Shown here: positions 9,683 to 19,842 of the stretch, in pieces
Numbering within the stretch: position 1 is the first letter of the stretch
Layout of the letters: every line of letters starts with the position of its first letter
Source: an uncultured Ruminococcus sp.
GTDB lineage: Bacteria; Bacillota; Clostridia; Lachnospirales; Lachnospiraceae
Assembly: GCA_946494335.1 (NCBI GenBank)
Contig: CAMMBV010000004.1
Location: 35,010-99,009 of the forward strand
Length of the DNA stretch: 64,000 nucleotides
Reading direction: 5' to 3'
Position numbers and translations under genes: made by a program
Notes under the pieces: model-generated
What the model was told of the DNA's origin: nothing
Database searches by the model: none
What the model saw: the letters and a program-made list of their open reading frames with translations, nothing else

Positions 9683-9985
9683 ATGAGATTAAATCCAAAA
9701 GAACAGGAGAAGCTTTTGCTCCATATGGCCGGAAATCTGGCGAAGGAACGAAAGGAGCGGGGGCTGAAGCTGAATTATGTGGAAGCGGTGGCATATATCA
9801 GTTCTGAACTGCTGGAAATGGCCAGAGATGGAAAAGAAGTAGTGGAACTGATGCAGCTTGGAACAAAGCTTTTGAAAAAGGATGATGTGATGGATGGAGT
9901 GGCTGACATGGTACATGAGGTTCAGGTGGAAGCTACCTTTCCTGATGGAACAAAACTGGTAACGGTTCACAATCCGATTCAGTAA
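9683..9985 (+). CDS. ureA: urease subunit gamma
   Basis: [43 protein letters not shown] 9683 has an AGGAGGAG RBS. Confidence 0.97.
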   Translation: MRLNPKEQEKLLLHMAGNLAKERKERGLKLNYVEAVAYISSELLEMARDGKEVVELMQLGTKLLKKDDVMDGVADMVHEVQVEATFPDGTKLVTVHNPIQ

Positions 9986-10000
9986 AGGAGGTTCTGACAG

Positions 10001-10363
10001 ATGAAAATTGGAGAAATTATTCCGGCGGACAGGGAGATTACAATAAATGCAGGTAAAAAAACAGTTGTGCTTACCGTGGCAAATAAGGGAGACCGTCCGG
10101 TGCAGGCAGGCTCACATTTTCACTTTTTTGAGGTGAACAAATGCCTGGAATTTGATCGGGAAAAGGCATATGGCTATCATCTTGATATTCCCTCCGGGAC
10201 TTCAGTAAGATTTGAGCCCGGTGAAGAAAAGGAAGTACAGCTTGTGGAAATGGGCGGAACGAAAAGAGTGTTTGGTTTTCAGGATCTGACCTGCGCACAG
10301 GTATCGGAGGCCACAAAACAGGAAGCTGTGGACAGAGCGAAACAAAGAGGATTTATAAAATAG
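10001..10363 (+). CDS. ureB: urease subunit beta
   Basis: [20 protein letters not shown]...[23 protein letters not shown]-type sequence. Confidence 0.97.
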   Translation: MKIGEIIPADREITINAGKKTVVLTVANKGDRPVQAGSHFHFFEVNKCLEFDREKAYGYHLDIPSGTSVRFEPGEEKEVQLVEMGGTKRVFGFQDLTCAQVSEATKQEAVDRAKQRGFIK

Positions 10364-10378
10364 CAGGAGGACAAAAGG

Positions 10379-12100
10379 ATGAGCGTAAAACTTTCCGGGG
10401 AAAAATATGCGATGATGTATGGACCCACAACGGGAGACAAGGTGCGCCTGGCGGATACGGATCTTGTAATAGAAGTGGAAAAAGATTATACCACCTATGG
10501 AGATGAAATAAAATTTGGAGGAGGAAAGACCATCCGGGACGGCATGGGGCAGTCAGTGAAAACCTGTAACAGTGACGGCGATCTGGATCTGGTTATCACC
10601 AATGCACTGATTCTGGATTATACCGGTATTGTAAAAGCGGATATTGGAATTAAAGACGGAAAAATCAAAGGAATCGGGAAGGCGGGCAATCCGGCCATCA
10701 TGGATGGAGTGACGCCCGGCATGACGGTGGGAGCTTCCACAGAGGCGCTGGCCGGTGAGGGAATGATCGTAACGGCAGGCGGTATCGATACACATATCCA
10801 TTTCATCTGCCCCCAGCAGATCGACTGTGCCCTGTACTCCGGCGTCACCACCATGATTGGAGGAGGTACAGGACCGGCAGACGGAACCAATGCCACAACC
10901 TGTACGCCGGGGCCGTGGAACATGGAAATGATGTTGAAGGCAGCGGAAGAATATCCCATGAATCTGGGCTTTCTGGGAAAGGGCAACTGTTCGGATGAAC
11001 GTCCTCTTATAGAGCAGGTAAAAGCCGGAGCCATGGGGCTTAAGATTCATGAAGACTGGGGCTCCACACCGGCAGTTATCAATCATTGCCTGAATGTGGC
11101 GGATGAATACGATGTGCAGGTTGCCATTCATACGGATACGTTAAATGAAGGAGGCTGTGTGGAAGATACGCTGGATGCCATAGCAGGAAGAACCATTCAC
11201 ACCTACCATACAGAGGGAGCCGGCGGCGGCCACGCACCGGATATTATCAAGGCGGCGGCTGCGCCCAACGTACTTCCTTCCTCCACCAATCCTACCATGC
11301 CTTTTACAGTAAATACGCTGGATGAACATCTGGATATGCTGATGGTATGTCATCATCTGGATAAAAAGATTCCCGAAGATGTGGCTTTTGCCGATTCAAG
11401 AATCCGTCCGGAAACCATTGCGGCGGAGGATGTGCTGCACGACATGGGCGTGTTCAGCATGATGAGTTCCGATTCTCAGGCCATGGGACGTATCGGAGAA
11501 GTTATCACCCGTACATGGCAGACGGCCAGCAAGATGAAAGAGGAAAGAGGCCCTCTTCCCGAGGACGAAGGAAAGGGAAATGACAACTTCAGAGCGAAAC
11601 GTTATATTGCCAAATATACCATCAACCCGGCCATCACCCATGGTATTTCCAAATATGTGGGCTCTGTGGAAGAAGGAAAGATGGCTGATCTGGTGCTGTG
11701 GAATCCGGCCTTTTTTGGGGCGAAACCGGATATGGTGATAAAGGGCGGTATGATTGTGGCTTCCAAGATGGGAGACGCCAACGCTTCCATTCCCACCACG
11801 CAGCCCGTTTTTTATCAGCCCATGTTTGCGGCTCACGGAAAGGCCAGATATGACGCCTGCCTGACTTTTGTCTCAAAAGCGGCCATGGAAGAAGATGTGA
11901 AGGAAAAATATCATCTGGAAAAACAGGTGGTGCCGGTGGAAAACTGTAGAAATATCGGTAAAAAGGATATGAAGCTTAATAGTGCGGCTCCGGTGATTAC
12001 CGTGGATCCGGAAACCTACGAGGTTACTGCCGATGGGGTAAGCCTTACATCAAAACCGGCGAAAAAACTGCCCCTGACACAGATGTACAGCCTGTTCTAG
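10379..12100 (+). CDS. ureC: urease subunit alpha
   Basis: Active-site motifs [24 protein letters not shown] (carbamylated Lys), [21 protein letters not shown] flap. Confidence 0.98.
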   Translation: MSVKLSGEKYAMMYGPTTGDKVRLADTDLVIEVEKDYTTYGDEIKFGGGKTIRDGMGQSVKTCNSDGDLDLVITNALILDYTGIVKADIGIKDGKIKGIGKAGNPAIMDGVTPGMTVGASTEALAGEGMIVTAGGIDTHIHFICPQQIDCALYSGVTTMIGGGTGPADGTNATTCTPGPWNMEMMLKAAEEYPMNLGFLGKGNCSDERPLIEQVKAGAMGLKIHEDWGSTPAVINHCLNVADEYDVQVAIHTDTLNEGGCVEDTLDAIAGRTIHTYHTEGAGGGHAPDIIKAAAAPNVLPSSTNPTMPFTVNTLDEHLDMLMVCHHLDKKIPEDVAFADSRIRPETIAAEDVLHDMGVFSMMSSDSQAMGRIGEVITRTWQTASKMKEERGPLPEDEGKGNDNFRAKRYIAKYTINPAITHGISKYVGSVEEGKMADLVLWNPAFFGAKPDMVIKGGMIVASKMGDANASIPTTQPVFYQPMFAAHGKARYDACLTFVSKAAMEEDVKEKYHLEKQVVPVENCRNIGKKDMKLNSAAPVITVDPETYEVTADGVSLTSKPAKKLPLTQMYSLF

Positions 12101-12122
12101 GCTTGGAAAGGGGAAGAAAACG

Positions 12123-12629
12123 ATGTTAGGAGTATGTTTGTTGTTTGTTGGGATTGTGCTGATCAATAATGGTATCTGCAATCTCTGTAATGTAGATGGA
12201 AAATCAGCAGCGGTGATGAATATTTTTACCGGCGGATTATCCTTATTTATCAACTTTGTGAATCTGGCACAGGGGAATTATTATGCAGCGGGAACCGGAC
12301 TTTTGTTTGGTTTTACCTATCTGTTTGTGGCCATCAACAGCATTTTCAAATTGAGCGGAAAACCCTTTGCCTGGTTTTCCACCTTTGTGGCCGTCAATGC
12401 GTTCGTATTCGGAACGCTGGAAGGATTTACAGGGATTCAGGCCCTTGGCATTGAGCCTGATATCCGCTGGGCAGGGATCTGGTATCTGTGGGGAATTCTG
12501 TGGGGAACCTCTTTTGTGGAAGAGATCCTGGGAAAGAAACTGGGAAAATTTACTCCCTGTCTGCAGGTGTTTGAAGGTATTATTACTGCCTGGATTCCAG
12601 GGCTGCTGCTGATGATCGGTTTATGGTAG
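12123..12629 (+). CDS. ureI: AmiS/UreI-family urea/amide channel
   Basis: Multi-TM ~168 aa protein inside urease operon; LLFGFTYLFVAINSI...RWAGIWYLWGILWGTSFVEE. Confidence 0.85.
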   Translation: MLGVCLLFVGIVLINNGICNLCNVDGKSAAVMNIFTGGLSLFINFVNLAQGNYYAAGTGLLFGFTYLFVAINSIFKLSGKPFAWFSTFVAVNAFVFGTLEGFTGIQALGIEPDIRWAGIWYLWGILWGTSFVEEILGKKLGKFTPCLQVFEGIITAWIPGLLLMIGLW

Positions 12630-12647
12630 AAATGAAGGAGAACCGGG

Positions 12648-13127
12648 ATGCTTTGTGAGAAAATTTTAGGACGGACAGATCAGATGGATATGGCCGGATA
12701 CCAACTGGACTATGTGAGCATTGAATGGTATGAGGCCTTTAAGAAAATACATAAAAAGGTGACGGACAGAGGCGAAGAAGTGGGAATCCGGATGGATGAT
12801 TCTGTGCTGACCCGGGGGCTTTATGAAGGAGATATCCTGTATATGGATGAAAACCGCGCACTGGTGGTGCACACGCCAAAATGCCTGGTGATTCGGGTGA
12901 AAGTGGACAAGGCACACCCCCACATGACAGCAAAGGTCTGCTATGAGATAGGAAACCGCCATGCGCCGCTTTTCTACGGCGATGAGGAAGGAACCTTTAT
13001 CACACCCTTTAATGAACCTATGTACCAGATGCTGGAGAAGCTTCATGGCGTGACAGTGACAAAAGAGATACGGCGGCTGAATTTTGATCAGCGCATTTCA
13101 GCGGCAGTTCATAATCATCATCACTGA
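12648..13127 (+). CDS. ureE: urease accessory protein UreE
   Basis: Position in operon, size, short C-terminal His tail (HNHHH). Confidence 0.9.
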   Translation: MLCEKILGRTDQMDMAGYQLDYVSIEWYEAFKKIHKKVTDRGEEVGIRMDDSVLTRGLYEGDILYMDENRALVVHTPKCLVIRVKVDKAHPHMTAKVCYEIGNRHAPLFYGDEEGTFITPFNEPMYQMLEKLHGVTVTKEIRRLNFDQRISAAVHNHHH

Positions 13128-13139
13128 GAGGAGTCGTCC

Positions 13140-13832
13140 ATGGACAGTAAAATAAACAAATATCTTCTGCTGCAGGTAAACGACGCTTTATTTCCCATCG
13201 GAGGATACTCTCATTCTTACGGTCTGGAAACATATATCCAGAAAGACATTGTGAAAAATGAGGCGGACGCCGGCACATATATTAAAAACAAGATCCGGTA
13301 TAATCTGGCGTCCTCTGAACTGCTGGCCGCCAGACTGTGTTATGAGGCGGCGCAGCAGGAAGACATGAAGAAACTTATGGAGCTGGAGGAGACATACTTT
13401 GTCTCCCTGGCTCCAAGAGAGATTAAAGAGGCGGCGAAAAAGCTGGGGTCCCGTTTTGTGAAAACTGTGAGCAGGCTGGAAATTTCATATGTAAATTCTG
13501 TATTTGAAGAATACTGTGCTGCCGGAGAAGGAAGCCATGCCCATGCCTGCGCTTACGGCTGTTTCTGCGCATCGGCGGGAATTGGAAAGAAAGAAATGCT
13601 GGAGAACTTTTTATACAGTCAGACTTCCGCCATGGTGACCAACTGTGTGAAATCTATACCGCTTTCTCAGACCAGCGGGCAGAAAATTCTTACGGATATT
13701 TTCGGAATTTTCGGCCAGGTGTTGGATCAGGTGGAAGAATGGGGAGAGGAAATGCTCTGCGCAGGAGCGCCTGGATTTGATATCCGCTCCATGGAACACG
13801 AAAGACTGTATTCCAGAATATATATGTCATGA
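13140..13832 (+). CDS. ureF: urease accessory protein UreF
   Basis: LLQVNDALFPIGGYSHSYGLETYIQ motif. Confidence 0.95.
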   Translation: MDSKINKYLLLQVNDALFPIGGYSHSYGLETYIQKDIVKNEADAGTYIKNKIRYNLASSELLAARLCYEAAQQEDMKKLMELEETYFVSLAPREIKEAAKKLGSRFVKTVSRLEISYVNSVFEEYCAAGEGSHAHACAYGCFCASAGIGKKEMLENFLYSQTSAMVTNCVKSIPLSQTSGQKILTDIFGIFGQVLDQVEEWGEEMLCAGAPGFDIRSMEHERLYSRIYMS

Positions 13833-13872
13833 TGCTGACTGTAAATAATATACCTGTAGGGAGGAACGAAAT

Positions 13873-14481
13873 ATGTCTTTTGTAAAAATAGGCGTGGCCG
13901 GGCCGGTAGGTTCCGGAAAGACGGCGCTGATTGAAGCGCTATCCAGAAAAATGGCAGGAGATTACAGCATTGCTGTAATTACCAACGATATCTATACGAA
14001 AGAGGATGCGCAGTTTCTGACGAAGAACAGTGTTCTGGAGCAGGAGCGGATCATCGGTGTGGAGACGGGCGGATGCCCCCACACGGCAATCCGCGAGGAT
14101 GCTTCCATGAACCTGGAGGCCGTAGATGAGATGGCAGGACGTTTCCCTGATCTGGAAATTCTGTTTATTGAAAGCGGCGGTGACAATCTGTCGGCCACCT
14201 TCAGTCCGGAACTGGTAGACGCCACCATTTTTGTTATCGATGTGGCGGAGGGTGACAAAATACCAAGAAAAGGTGGGCCGGGCATTACACGGTCTGATCT
14301 TCTGGTGATCAATAAGATCGATCTGGCGCCTTATGTAGGGGCAAGTCTGGAAGTGATGGACAGGGATTCCAGAAAAATGCGGGGAGACAAGCCCTTTTTG
14401 TTCACCAATATCCGTGAAAAGTCGGGTGTGGACCAGGTGGTTTCCTGGATAAAAGAAAATGTACTGCTGGAAGGAATGTAA
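13873..14481 (+). CDS. ureG: urease accessory GTPase UreG
   Basis: [16 protein letters not shown]-loop, [34 protein letters not shown]. Confidence 0.98.
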   Translation: MSFVKIGVAGPVGSGKTALIEALSRKMAGDYSIAVITNDIYTKEDAQFLTKNSVLEQERIIGVETGGCPHTAIREDASMNLEAVDEMAGRFPDLEILFIESGGDNLSATFSPELVDATIFVIDVAEGDKIPRKGGPGITRSDLLVINKIDLAPYVGASLEVMDRDSRKMRGDKPFLFTNIREKSGVDQVVSWIKENVLLEGM

Positions 14482-14483
14482 AG

Positions 14484-15272
14484 ATGAAGAATCAGTTTGG
14501 CAGGGTATCGGAATTGAATATCACCTCAGAAGAAGCGGAAGGAAAAACCAGGCTTGCGGATCTGTTTTTTACGGCTCCTTTTAAAGTCATGCAGCCGTTT
14601 CCCAACGGTGAGGGACTGCAGGTAATGATGCTTTCGGCCTCCGCCGGAGTGATGGCCGGGGATGTGCAGAAATTTTCGTTTAAAATCGGAGAGAAAAGCT
14701 GTCTGGAATTTGTATCCCAGTCCTTTGAGAAGATACATAAAATGGACGAAGGATGGGCTCAGAGAGAAATCGACGTTATGGTGGAAAAAGACGCTCTGTT
14801 TGATTTTTATCCTCAGCCCACTATTCCTTTTGCCGGGTCTGCTTATAAAAGCAAAATGGAAGTGAATCTTCAGGATGAGACCTCCCGCTTCGGCCTGTAT
14901 GAAATTTTGTCCTGCGGCAGAAGCGCTTCCGGGGAAAGGTTCCAGTATCGATTTTATCATTCGCTGATCCGGATTCGCCGGGAGGGAAAACTGATTTACC
15001 GCGACAATACCCGCTATGATCCAAAGGAGACGAAGATGGAGGGGCTGGGAATGTATGAGTCTTATACTCATCTGGCTAACCTGTTTCTCACCGGCAGCAG
15101 GGTACCGGAGGATGAGACCGAAGAAAAGGTACGGGACGTGATTGAGATGACCCCGGATGTAGAAGGTGCTCTGACGCGGCTGGAGTCCGGTGACGTTGTC
15201 ATCCGCATCCTGGGAAGACGCGCCCAGACGCTTCAGAATCTTACAGAAAAAATAAAAAAAATCGCTGTCTGA
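14484..15272 (+). CDS. ureD: urease accessory protein UreD/UreH
   Basis: Last gene of ure operon; VSQSFEKIHKM, DFYPQPTIPFAGSAYKS. Confidence 0.92.
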   Translation: MKNQFGRVSELNITSEEAEGKTRLADLFFTAPFKVMQPFPNGEGLQVMMLSASAGVMAGDVQKFSFKIGEKSCLEFVSQSFEKIHKMDEGWAQREIDVMVEKDALFDFYPQPTIPFAGSAYKSKMEVNLQDETSRFGLYEILSCGRSASGERFQYRFYHSLIRIRREGKLIYRDNTRYDPKETKMEGLGMYESYTHLANLFLTGSRVPEDETEEKVRDVIEMTPDVEGALTRLESGDVVIRILGRRAQTLQNLTEKIKKIAV

Positions 15273-15304
15273 AAGGGCCTGGCCTTTCGGGCAGCGATTT
15301 TTTA
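15255..15304. terminator. bidirectional terminator between ureD and convergent LacI gene
   Basis: ATCGCTGtCtGAAAGG / CCTTTCgGgCAGCGAT stem with flanking A and T tracts. Confidence 0.85.
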
Positions 15305-15308
15305 CGCC

Positions 15309-16352
15309 CTATTCTTCATGAAACAGATCAATATTTTCTTTCAAAGCCACATGAATCGGGGTTTTGATATGTGAGGTTTCCGGCGCTTTATTAAGATACA
15401 GATATTCATAGGCGGTCTGGATGACCAGCTCACCGATCCGTTTCGGGGCCAGACCCAGCGTGAAATCTATTTTGTTCTGCCGTATCAGCTGGACGACGGC
15501 AGGGGAGAAGGTGAGGGAGATAATTTTAAGGTCCCCCAGCTTCCCGGCATCTGCAATTGCCTGAATCATATCTTCATTGCAGCTGATGGCATTCCAGATT
15601 CCTTTCAGATCTGTGTATTCCCGCAATACTTCCCGGACTTTGGCATAAGTGATGGAATGCTGTCCCAGGGTTTCCAGCTTTTTTACCACCTTTATCCCGG
15701 GAAATTCCTCCGATAAAAGAGACAGAAATCCTTCGAACCGCCCGGCGGTAGAGTTTGTGTTGAGAGAGGAGCCGATAATGGCAATCTGCCCCTCACCGTC
15801 CAGCAGTTTGGCCATAAGAGAAGCACAAATCCTGCCCGTAAGTTTCAGGTCTTCACCGATAAAGCAAAAACGGTCTGTTTCCGGAAGATCGGAATCGAAA
15901 GTCAAAACAGGGATTCCTTTTTTTATCAGCCGGCTGATGGATGCGCTCACCCCGGGATAATTGACGCCGCGCAGGGCGAGAAGGTCGACGGCTTCCCCTT
16001 CCAGGTAAGACAGCGTGGACAGGAGAGAGTCCGGATCCACAGAATCGTAATAATAATAGTCTGCAGTCATACCGCTGCCCTGGTACAGCTTCATCTGCTC
16101 GTCCATTCCGGTTTTCAGATCCTGGAAATAGTAATCATAGGATGGAGCGAGGGTTACGACCGCCATTTTTTTCGGAAGGGGCGCTGCTGTGCAGGACGGC
16201 GCCCTGGTTGTCTGGTAATTGTACTCTGTCAGTATTTTCTGTATATGTTCCCTGGTAGCAGGCCGCACGCCGGGACGGTTGTGGACTACTTTATCTACGG
16301 TTGCCCGGGTGACGCCGGCGATGTCGGCGATTTGCTGCATGGTAATTTTCAT
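15309..16352 (-). CDS. LacI-family transcriptional regulator
   Basis: MKITMQQIADIAGVTRATVDKVVHNRPGVRPATREHIQKIL HTH. Confidence 0.93.
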   Translation of the reverse strand: MKITMQQIADIAGVTRATVDKVVHNRPGVRPATREHIQKILTEYNYQTTRAPSCTAAPLPKKMAVVTLAPSYDYYFQDLKTGMDEQMKLYQGSGMTADYYYYDSVDPDSLLSTLSYLEGEAVDLLALRGVNYPGVSASISRLIKKGIPVLTFDSDLPETDRFCFIGEDLKLTGRICASLMAKLLDGEGQIAIIGSSLNTNSTAGRFEGFLSLLSEEFPGIKVVKKLETLGQHSITYAKVREVLREYTDLKGIWNAISCNEDMIQAIADAGKLGDLKIISLTFSPAVVQLIRQNKIDFTLGLAPKRIGELVIQTAYEYLYLNKAPETSHIKTPIHVALKENIDLFHEE

Positions 16353-16373
16353 GGGAAATCTCCTTGCTTTGTT

Positions 16374-16504
16374 TTTTACATCATAGTATAAAATGTAAAA
16401 TCAATCAAGATATTTTAGAAAATATATTGACAAATGTATAAAAGTCCCTTATATTATCATGTATAAAAAGGAATATAAATTATACATAATATAAAAATGT
16501 AAAA
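16374..16504. promoter_or_regulatory. cluster of ATGTA(A/T)AA half-sites in divergent intergenic region, candidate LacI operators
   Basis: TTTTACAT (16374-16381) / ATGTAAAA (16393-16400) inverted pair; ATGTATAA at 16434 and 16459 with inverted TTATACAT at 16480-16487; ATGTAAAA at 16497-16504. Confidence 0.55.
16427..16455 (+). promoter_or_regulatory. promoter for URO-D gene at 16519
   Basis: TTGACA-17 bp-TATATT. Confidence 0.8.
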
Positions 16505-16518
16505 AAGGAGGACGAAAA

Positions 16519-17847
16519 ATGGCAACCAATATGACATCTCATGAAGCATTTGATTCACCGGGAACTTCTGTATCCAATGATTCTGCGTATATGTTTCTTC
16601 CTGTGGAATATACGAAGGAAGATATAAAAGTGATCCGGGAGCTGGCCGCTGTGTATATGGAGTACGCGACGCTGCCGGTTCAAAAGGAGACGGCAGATCT
16701 CTGGGGGAGAGTGAACGATCTGAAATCAGCCAGACCTGTGGCGTGGCACAATGAGCTGCCCTGGCATGAGATGAATGTGGAGGATGAGCTGACGCTGAGA
16801 ACATCTTCTCCCTTCGCCAGGAGAATAGAAGAAGAGTTAAGAAGGAGAATTTACATGTGGAAACACATGCCCGGGGATATGGTGCTGGAACCGGTATTTT
16901 ATTCTCCCATGATCATCGAAAACTCAGGCATGGGTATCGCTATTACGGAAGAGACTCTTTCCAGCGACGCCAACAATAATATTGTCAGCCACAAATTTAT
17001 TCCGCAGATTGTGACGATGGAAGATACGGAGAAAATCGTGACTCCGAAGGTGACGCTGGATAAGGAGAAGACACAGGCGACCTTTGCGGCTTATCAGGAG
17101 ATACTGGGCGATATGATACCGGTGGAGATAAGGGGAATTCAGGGATTCTGGTTTGCTCCGGTAGACGATCTTGTTCAGCTGATGGGAACCAATGAGCTGC
17201 TGCTGAATGTGGTAATGGAACCGGAGCTGGTACATGCGTCCATGCGAAAGATCGTGGATGCCTATATGGGGGCTCTGGATCAGTATGAAGCGTTGGGATG
17301 TATGGGCTCCAACAATCTGAATTACCGGATTGGCTCCGGCGCGTACGGCTATACCTCGCAGCTTCCCAGAGGAACCATGAGCGGAATGAAATGTGCCGAT
17401 ATGTGGGGCGCTGCCGCCAGCCAGTTTTTCACTTCCGTATCGCCCCGGATGCACGACGAATTTTCCATCGCCTATGAAAAACCGTGGCTGGAACGATTTG
17501 GATTGAGTTATTATGGCTGCTGCGAACGGCTGGATATCAAAATAGATCAGTTGAAGCAGATTAAAAATCTCAGAAAGATTTCCTGCAGTCCCTGGAGTGA
17601 TACGGCTCATATGGCCGAGGTGGTGGGCCGGGATTACGTGGTTTCACTGAAGACCAGCCCCGCCTGCTTTGCCCGGGATACCTTCGATGAAGACGCAGTC
17701 CGCAGGGATGTGGAAGAAAAATTAAAGCTTTTGAAAAACTGCAATGTGGAGATCATTATAAAAGACGTAAGCACCATTCGCTATGATCCCCAAAGACTCT
17801 GGAAATGGGTGGAAATTGTAAGCGGACTGTGCAAAAATATGGATTGA
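16519..17847 (+). CDS. uroporphyrinogen decarboxylase-superfamily protein (second paralog)
   Basis: URO-D-like C-terminal half (FGLSYYGCCERLDIKIDQLKQIKNLRKISCSPWSD). Confidence 0.75.
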   Translation: MATNMTSHEAFDSPGTSVSNDSAYMFLPVEYTKEDIKVIRELAAVYMEYATLPVQKETADLWGRVNDLKSARPVAWHNELPWHEMNVEDELTLRTSSPFARRIEEELRRRIYMWKHMPGDMVLEPVFYSPMIIENSGMGIAITEETLSSDANNNIVSHKFIPQIVTMEDTEKIVTPKVTLDKEKTQATFAAYQEILGDMIPVEIRGIQGFWFAPVDDLVQLMGTNELLLNVVMEPELVHASMRKIVDAYMGALDQYEALGCMGSNNLNYRIGSGAYGYTSQLPRGTMSGMKCADMWGAAASQFFTSVSPRMHDEFSIAYEKPWLERFGLSYYGCCERLDIKIDQLKQIKNLRKISCSPWSDTAHMAEVVGRDYVVSLKTSPACFARDTFDEDAVRRDVEEKLKLLKNCNVEIIIKDVSTIRYDPQRLWKWVEIVSGLCKNMD

Positions 17848-17850
17848 TGA

Positions 17851-17888
17851 AAAAACAGCGGTAAGGCAAACGCCTGGCCGCTGTTTTT
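17851..17888. terminator. terminator between convergent genes
   Basis: AAAAACAGCGG / CCGCTGTTTTT stem. Confidence 0.8.
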
Positions 17889-17895
17889 AAAAGAA

Positions 17896-18714
17896 TTATT
17901 TTACCGCCTCTTTCAGTACTCGTACATCTTCTTTCATCAGTTCAAAGTAATCCGGATTCAGGTGGCGCATGGGGGCCAGCTCGTAAAGATTTTCCAGAAT
18001 AATCCATCCCTGATAATTCTGTTCCTTTAGGTACTGGATGGAATCATAAAAATCAGCGACGCCGGTGCCGATCACAGCGTTTGCGATGCAGCCCTTAGTG
18101 CTGTCTTTCACATGGAGCTGATTTCCCATGTGGGGATAGATGCCTTTTAAGATATCAATCTGTTTGTAGTCGGTAAAATATGTATAATTGTCACTGTCAT
18201 AGAACAGGGAAAAGTTTTCCCGATCCACCATTTCCACCAGCTGCAGCTGTTTTTCCACGCTGAGAGGATTTTCACAGGAAATTTCTATGCCTTTTTCTCC
18301 GGCGTAATCGCACAGATAGCGGTAACGCCGGGCTGTATTTTCCAGTTTTTCCTCTGTGTCCGCCAGACTGGCGTTGAAATTTGAGAAAAATACCATGGGT
18401 ATTTTCATGTAGGCGGCGGCATCCACCGCTTTGGTCACCCAGAACTGGACGGTGTCATACATGGGATCGCCTTCCGGCGTATAAAATGGTACGTTGTCTC
18501 CGTCGCTGCAGCCGATATTGGGATACTCGATACCGTATTTCTGCTGCGCTTCCAGGTACAGATCCATTATCTTTTTCTGGGACAGAGCCCAGCCGTGTTC
18601 GTAAGATCCAAATTCCAGGGACATTCCGTCCAGCCCCATTTCTGATACAATCTGCGGTGCGAATACGCCGGTTCCCGGCACACAGAAGTTGCAGATCCCC
18701 AGTTTTACATTCAT
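17896..18714 (-). CDS. sugar phosphate isomerase/epimerase (AP-endonuclease-2-type TIM barrel)
   Basis: 272 aa; KGIEISCENPLS, DSDNYTYF, GNQLHVKDS, GWIILENLYE pattern of the family. Confidence 0.8.
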   Translation of the reverse strand: MNVKLGICNFCVPGTGVFAPQIVSEMGLDGMSLEFGSYEHGWALSQKKIMDLYLEAQQKYGIEYPNIGCSDGDNVPFYTPEGDPMYDTVQFWVTKAVDAAAYMKIPMVFFSNFNASLADTEEKLENTARRYRYLCDYAGEKGIEISCENPLSVEKQLQLVEMVDRENFSLFYDSDNYTYFTDYKQIDILKGIYPHMGNQLHVKDSTKGCIANAVIGTGVADFYDSIQYLKEQNYQGWIILENLYELAPMRHLNPDYFELMKEDVRVLKEAVK

Positions 18715-18951
18715 ATGGTTTTGCTCCTTTCCAAGCTGTCGTCTGACAGGTATTTATATCAGTAACAGTATACCGTTTTTTTACGGCTTTGTGTTGAATT
18801 AATGAAAAGTGTGCAGGAATTCTAAAAGATGGGAGAAGAGTTTGAGACAGACAGCACAAAATATTAATAAGTTGCATGTAAATATAATTGTTTTCCGCTA
18901 AAACAGGGTATACAATAATGAAAAATCAAAGAGAAAGAGGGGGACAATTTT

Positions 18952-19704
18952 ATGGAAATGACCCTGGATCTGGCGCTTTTTATTTTCGCTGCACAATTTA
19001 TCGGCTACATCGTAAAGGGGCTGGCGGGGTTTGGAAACCCGCTGATTGCCAATCCCATCATGGCCATGCGGATTGACAACCTGCAGATCACGCCGGGGGT
19101 TCTGCCGGTAGATATGTGCGTGAATATCTACATCTCAGTAAAGAATAGGAAATCCTTTATCATGAAGCTGGCCATTCCCATCGCCGTATGCATCATGATC
19201 GGCGTAGTCCCGGGGACGCTGTTTCTGAAGGTGGGTACCCAATGGGTTATCAAAGCGCTTCTGGGAGTATTCATTATCGGCCTGGGCGTTGAGATGCTGA
19301 CCAGAAAAGAGAATGGAAACACAGAAAGGAAAAACCATCCGGTGGTGATGGGGCTGGTGTCTCTGGTATCCGGCTTTCTGTCCGGGCTGTTCGGCATCAA
19401 CATGCTCTTTCTGGCCTATCTGAACCGGTATGTATCCAACCGTCATCAGTTTCGGGCCAACGTATGTTTCATTTTCTGCTTTGAAAATGTATTCCGTCTG
19501 ATCATGTATGCCGTCAATGGAATGCTGAATGGGTTTACCCTGTGGATTACAGCGCTGTCCGTACCGGCGGCTGTTCTGGGGCTGTGGATCGGGGGGCGCA
19601 TCGATTTAAAACTGAGCGAAAAGAAGGCCAATCTGATTATGAATCTGGTGTTTATTCTGGGTGGTTTAAGCATACTGGTAAAGGCTCTGATATTTAAAGC
19701 CTGA
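18952..19704 (+). CDS. TauE/SafE-family membrane transporter
   Basis: Multi-TM ~250 aa; FIGYIVKGLAGFGNPLIANPIMAM; SLVSGFLSGLFGINM. Confidence 0.8.
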   Translation: MEMTLDLALFIFAAQFIGYIVKGLAGFGNPLIANPIMAMRIDNLQITPGVLPVDMCVNIYISVKNRKSFIMKLAIPIAVCIMIGVVPGTLFLKVGTQWVIKALLGVFIIGLGVEMLTRKENGNTERKNHPVVMGLVSLVSGFLSGLFGINMLFLAYLNRYVSNRHQFRANVCFIFCFENVFRLIMYAVNGMLNGFTLWITALSVPAAVLGLWIGGRIDLKLSEKKANLIMNLVFILGGLSILVKALIFKA

Positions 19705-19718
19705 TTGCCAGCCTCACG

Positions 19719-19750
19719 CGTTTTGTGCTTGTATTTTATTATTTTGTGCT
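19719..19750 (+). promoter_or_regulatory. direct-repeat operator copy 1, upstream of AraC gene
   Basis: TTGTGCT at 19723-19729 and 19744-19750 (21 bp period). Confidence 0.7.
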
Positions 19751-19842
19751 ACTGTTAAGAAAAGATTTCGTGTTACCCTTGTAATAAGAAAGAATTTTTG
19801 TGATAATTTTACTGACAGAAATTTTTGGCAGGAGGTGGCACT

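Noticed and set aside
18888-19076. 62 aa ORF overlapping the TauE/SafE start
   Set aside because: Different frame overlapping the transporter gene; no RBS or family evidence.
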